DNA of 64,000 nt, taken from the NCBI RefSeq assembly GCF_965638725.1, contig NC_134954.1:248001-312000 (forward strand), read 5' to 3'. Position 1 is the first letter of the stretch; each line of letters begins with the position of its first letter. This document shows positions 63,598 through 64,000 of the stretch, piece after piece. This DNA comes from Aptenodytes patagonicus (Eukaryota; Chordata; Aves; Sphenisciformes; Spheniscidae). The notes below the pieces were generated by a model that had not been told where the DNA came from, did not search any database, and saw nothing but the letters and a program-made list of their open reading frames with translations. The translations under genes and the position numbers were made by a program.

Positions 63598-63834
63598 CAT
63601 GGTATGGAATGTCCCTTTGGCCAGTTTGGCTGTGCCCCCTCCCAGCTTCTTGTGCACCTCCAGCCTTCTCACTCAGTAGAGCATGGGAAAGTGAAAAGTC
63701 CTTGACTAGTGTAAGCATTACCTAGCAACAACTAAAACATCGGTGCCTTATCAACTTTGTTCTCATCCTAAATCCAAAACACTGTACCAGCTACTAGAAA
63801 GGAAATTAACTCTATCCCTGCCGAAACCAGGACA

Positions 63835-64000
63835 AGAAGCCAATACGGCCAATGGACAAGCAATAAAAAAATGTAATTAGACTACCTCCAATCCAGCTAA
63901 TTACAAGGGCACGACAGTCATGTGGCTAAAGCAAGCTCTCTATACATTCTCTTCTAGTCCCCCTACACTGCTTCATACCTTTCTGCCCAGGAATGAGGGC
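63835..64000. other. Window end, nothing recognised
   Basis: Short non-coding stretch after the LTR target duplication; no feature visible. Confidence 0.5.

Larger units (their letters stand above)
63287..63834 (-). mobile_element. Solo LTR of the same avian endogenous retrovirus family
   Basis: On the - strand a 548-bp element begins TGTCCTGGTTTCGGC at 63834 and ends GGTTAAACCATGACA at 63287. It is flanked by a perfect 5-bp target duplication, agaag, at 63282-63286 and 63835-63839. The order of blocks matches the LTR at 42.1 kb throughout. The TATA region is changed (TACATAAA near 63582-63575) and ATTAAA lies at 63422-63417. No internal retroviral sequence is present. It lies about 7.7 kb upstream of the ITM2C start codon and in the same orientation as the gene. 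Confidence 0.93.

Noticed and set aside
63489..63725. Frame of 78 codons near the window end, and its counterpart at 42225-42449
   Set aside because: Both are translations of homologous LTR sequence, not genes.

Overview
This is nuclear DNA from a vertebrate, almost certainly a bird. Intron-containing genes are separated by long non-coding DNA. The interspersed repeats are mainly CR1-type LINE 3' ends (five copies) plus two solo long terminal repeats (LTRs) of one avian-type endogenous retrovirus family, with one very old MIR-like SINE. I recognise two protein-coding genes from their conceptual translations: a single-coding-exon G-protein-coupled receptor, GPR55 (+ strand, 9726-10649), and a complete six-exon ITM2C (BRI3, - strand, 55620 down to 29990, 266 codons). 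In mammals these genes are neighbours next to CAB39, so the window is a conserved syntenic block in reverse orientation. That last point rests on general knowledge, not on a search.

Layout. 1-9.7 kb is upstream of GPR55 and holds a MIR fossil, a strong G-quadruplex motif and two candidate untranslated exons. 9.7-11.5 kb is the GPR55 coding exon and its probable 3' UTR. 11.5-28 kb is a gene-poor gap between two convergent genes, with two CR1 insertions in opposite orientation. At 28.57-28.77 kb on the - strand there is a striking unassigned open exon with a very good splice acceptor. Its reading phase fits ITM2C exon 5. 29-55.6 kb is ITM2C: three CR1 copies lie in introns 4 and 5, and a solo LTR lies in the 15.6 kb first intron. 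55.4-55.9 kb is a CpG-rich promoter region. 55.9-64 kb is intergenic and carries a second solo LTR of the same family in opposite orientation, with a perfect 5-bp target duplication.

The two genes work in different systems: GPR55 is a plasma-membrane lysolipid receptor, and ITM2C is a type II membrane BRICHOS protein that releases a short C-terminal peptide. They share only location and convergent transcription. The strongest candidate for something undescribed is the orphan - strand terminal exon at 28565-28773. If spliced to ITM2C exon 5, it would replace the furin site and secreted peptide with a six-cysteine tail.
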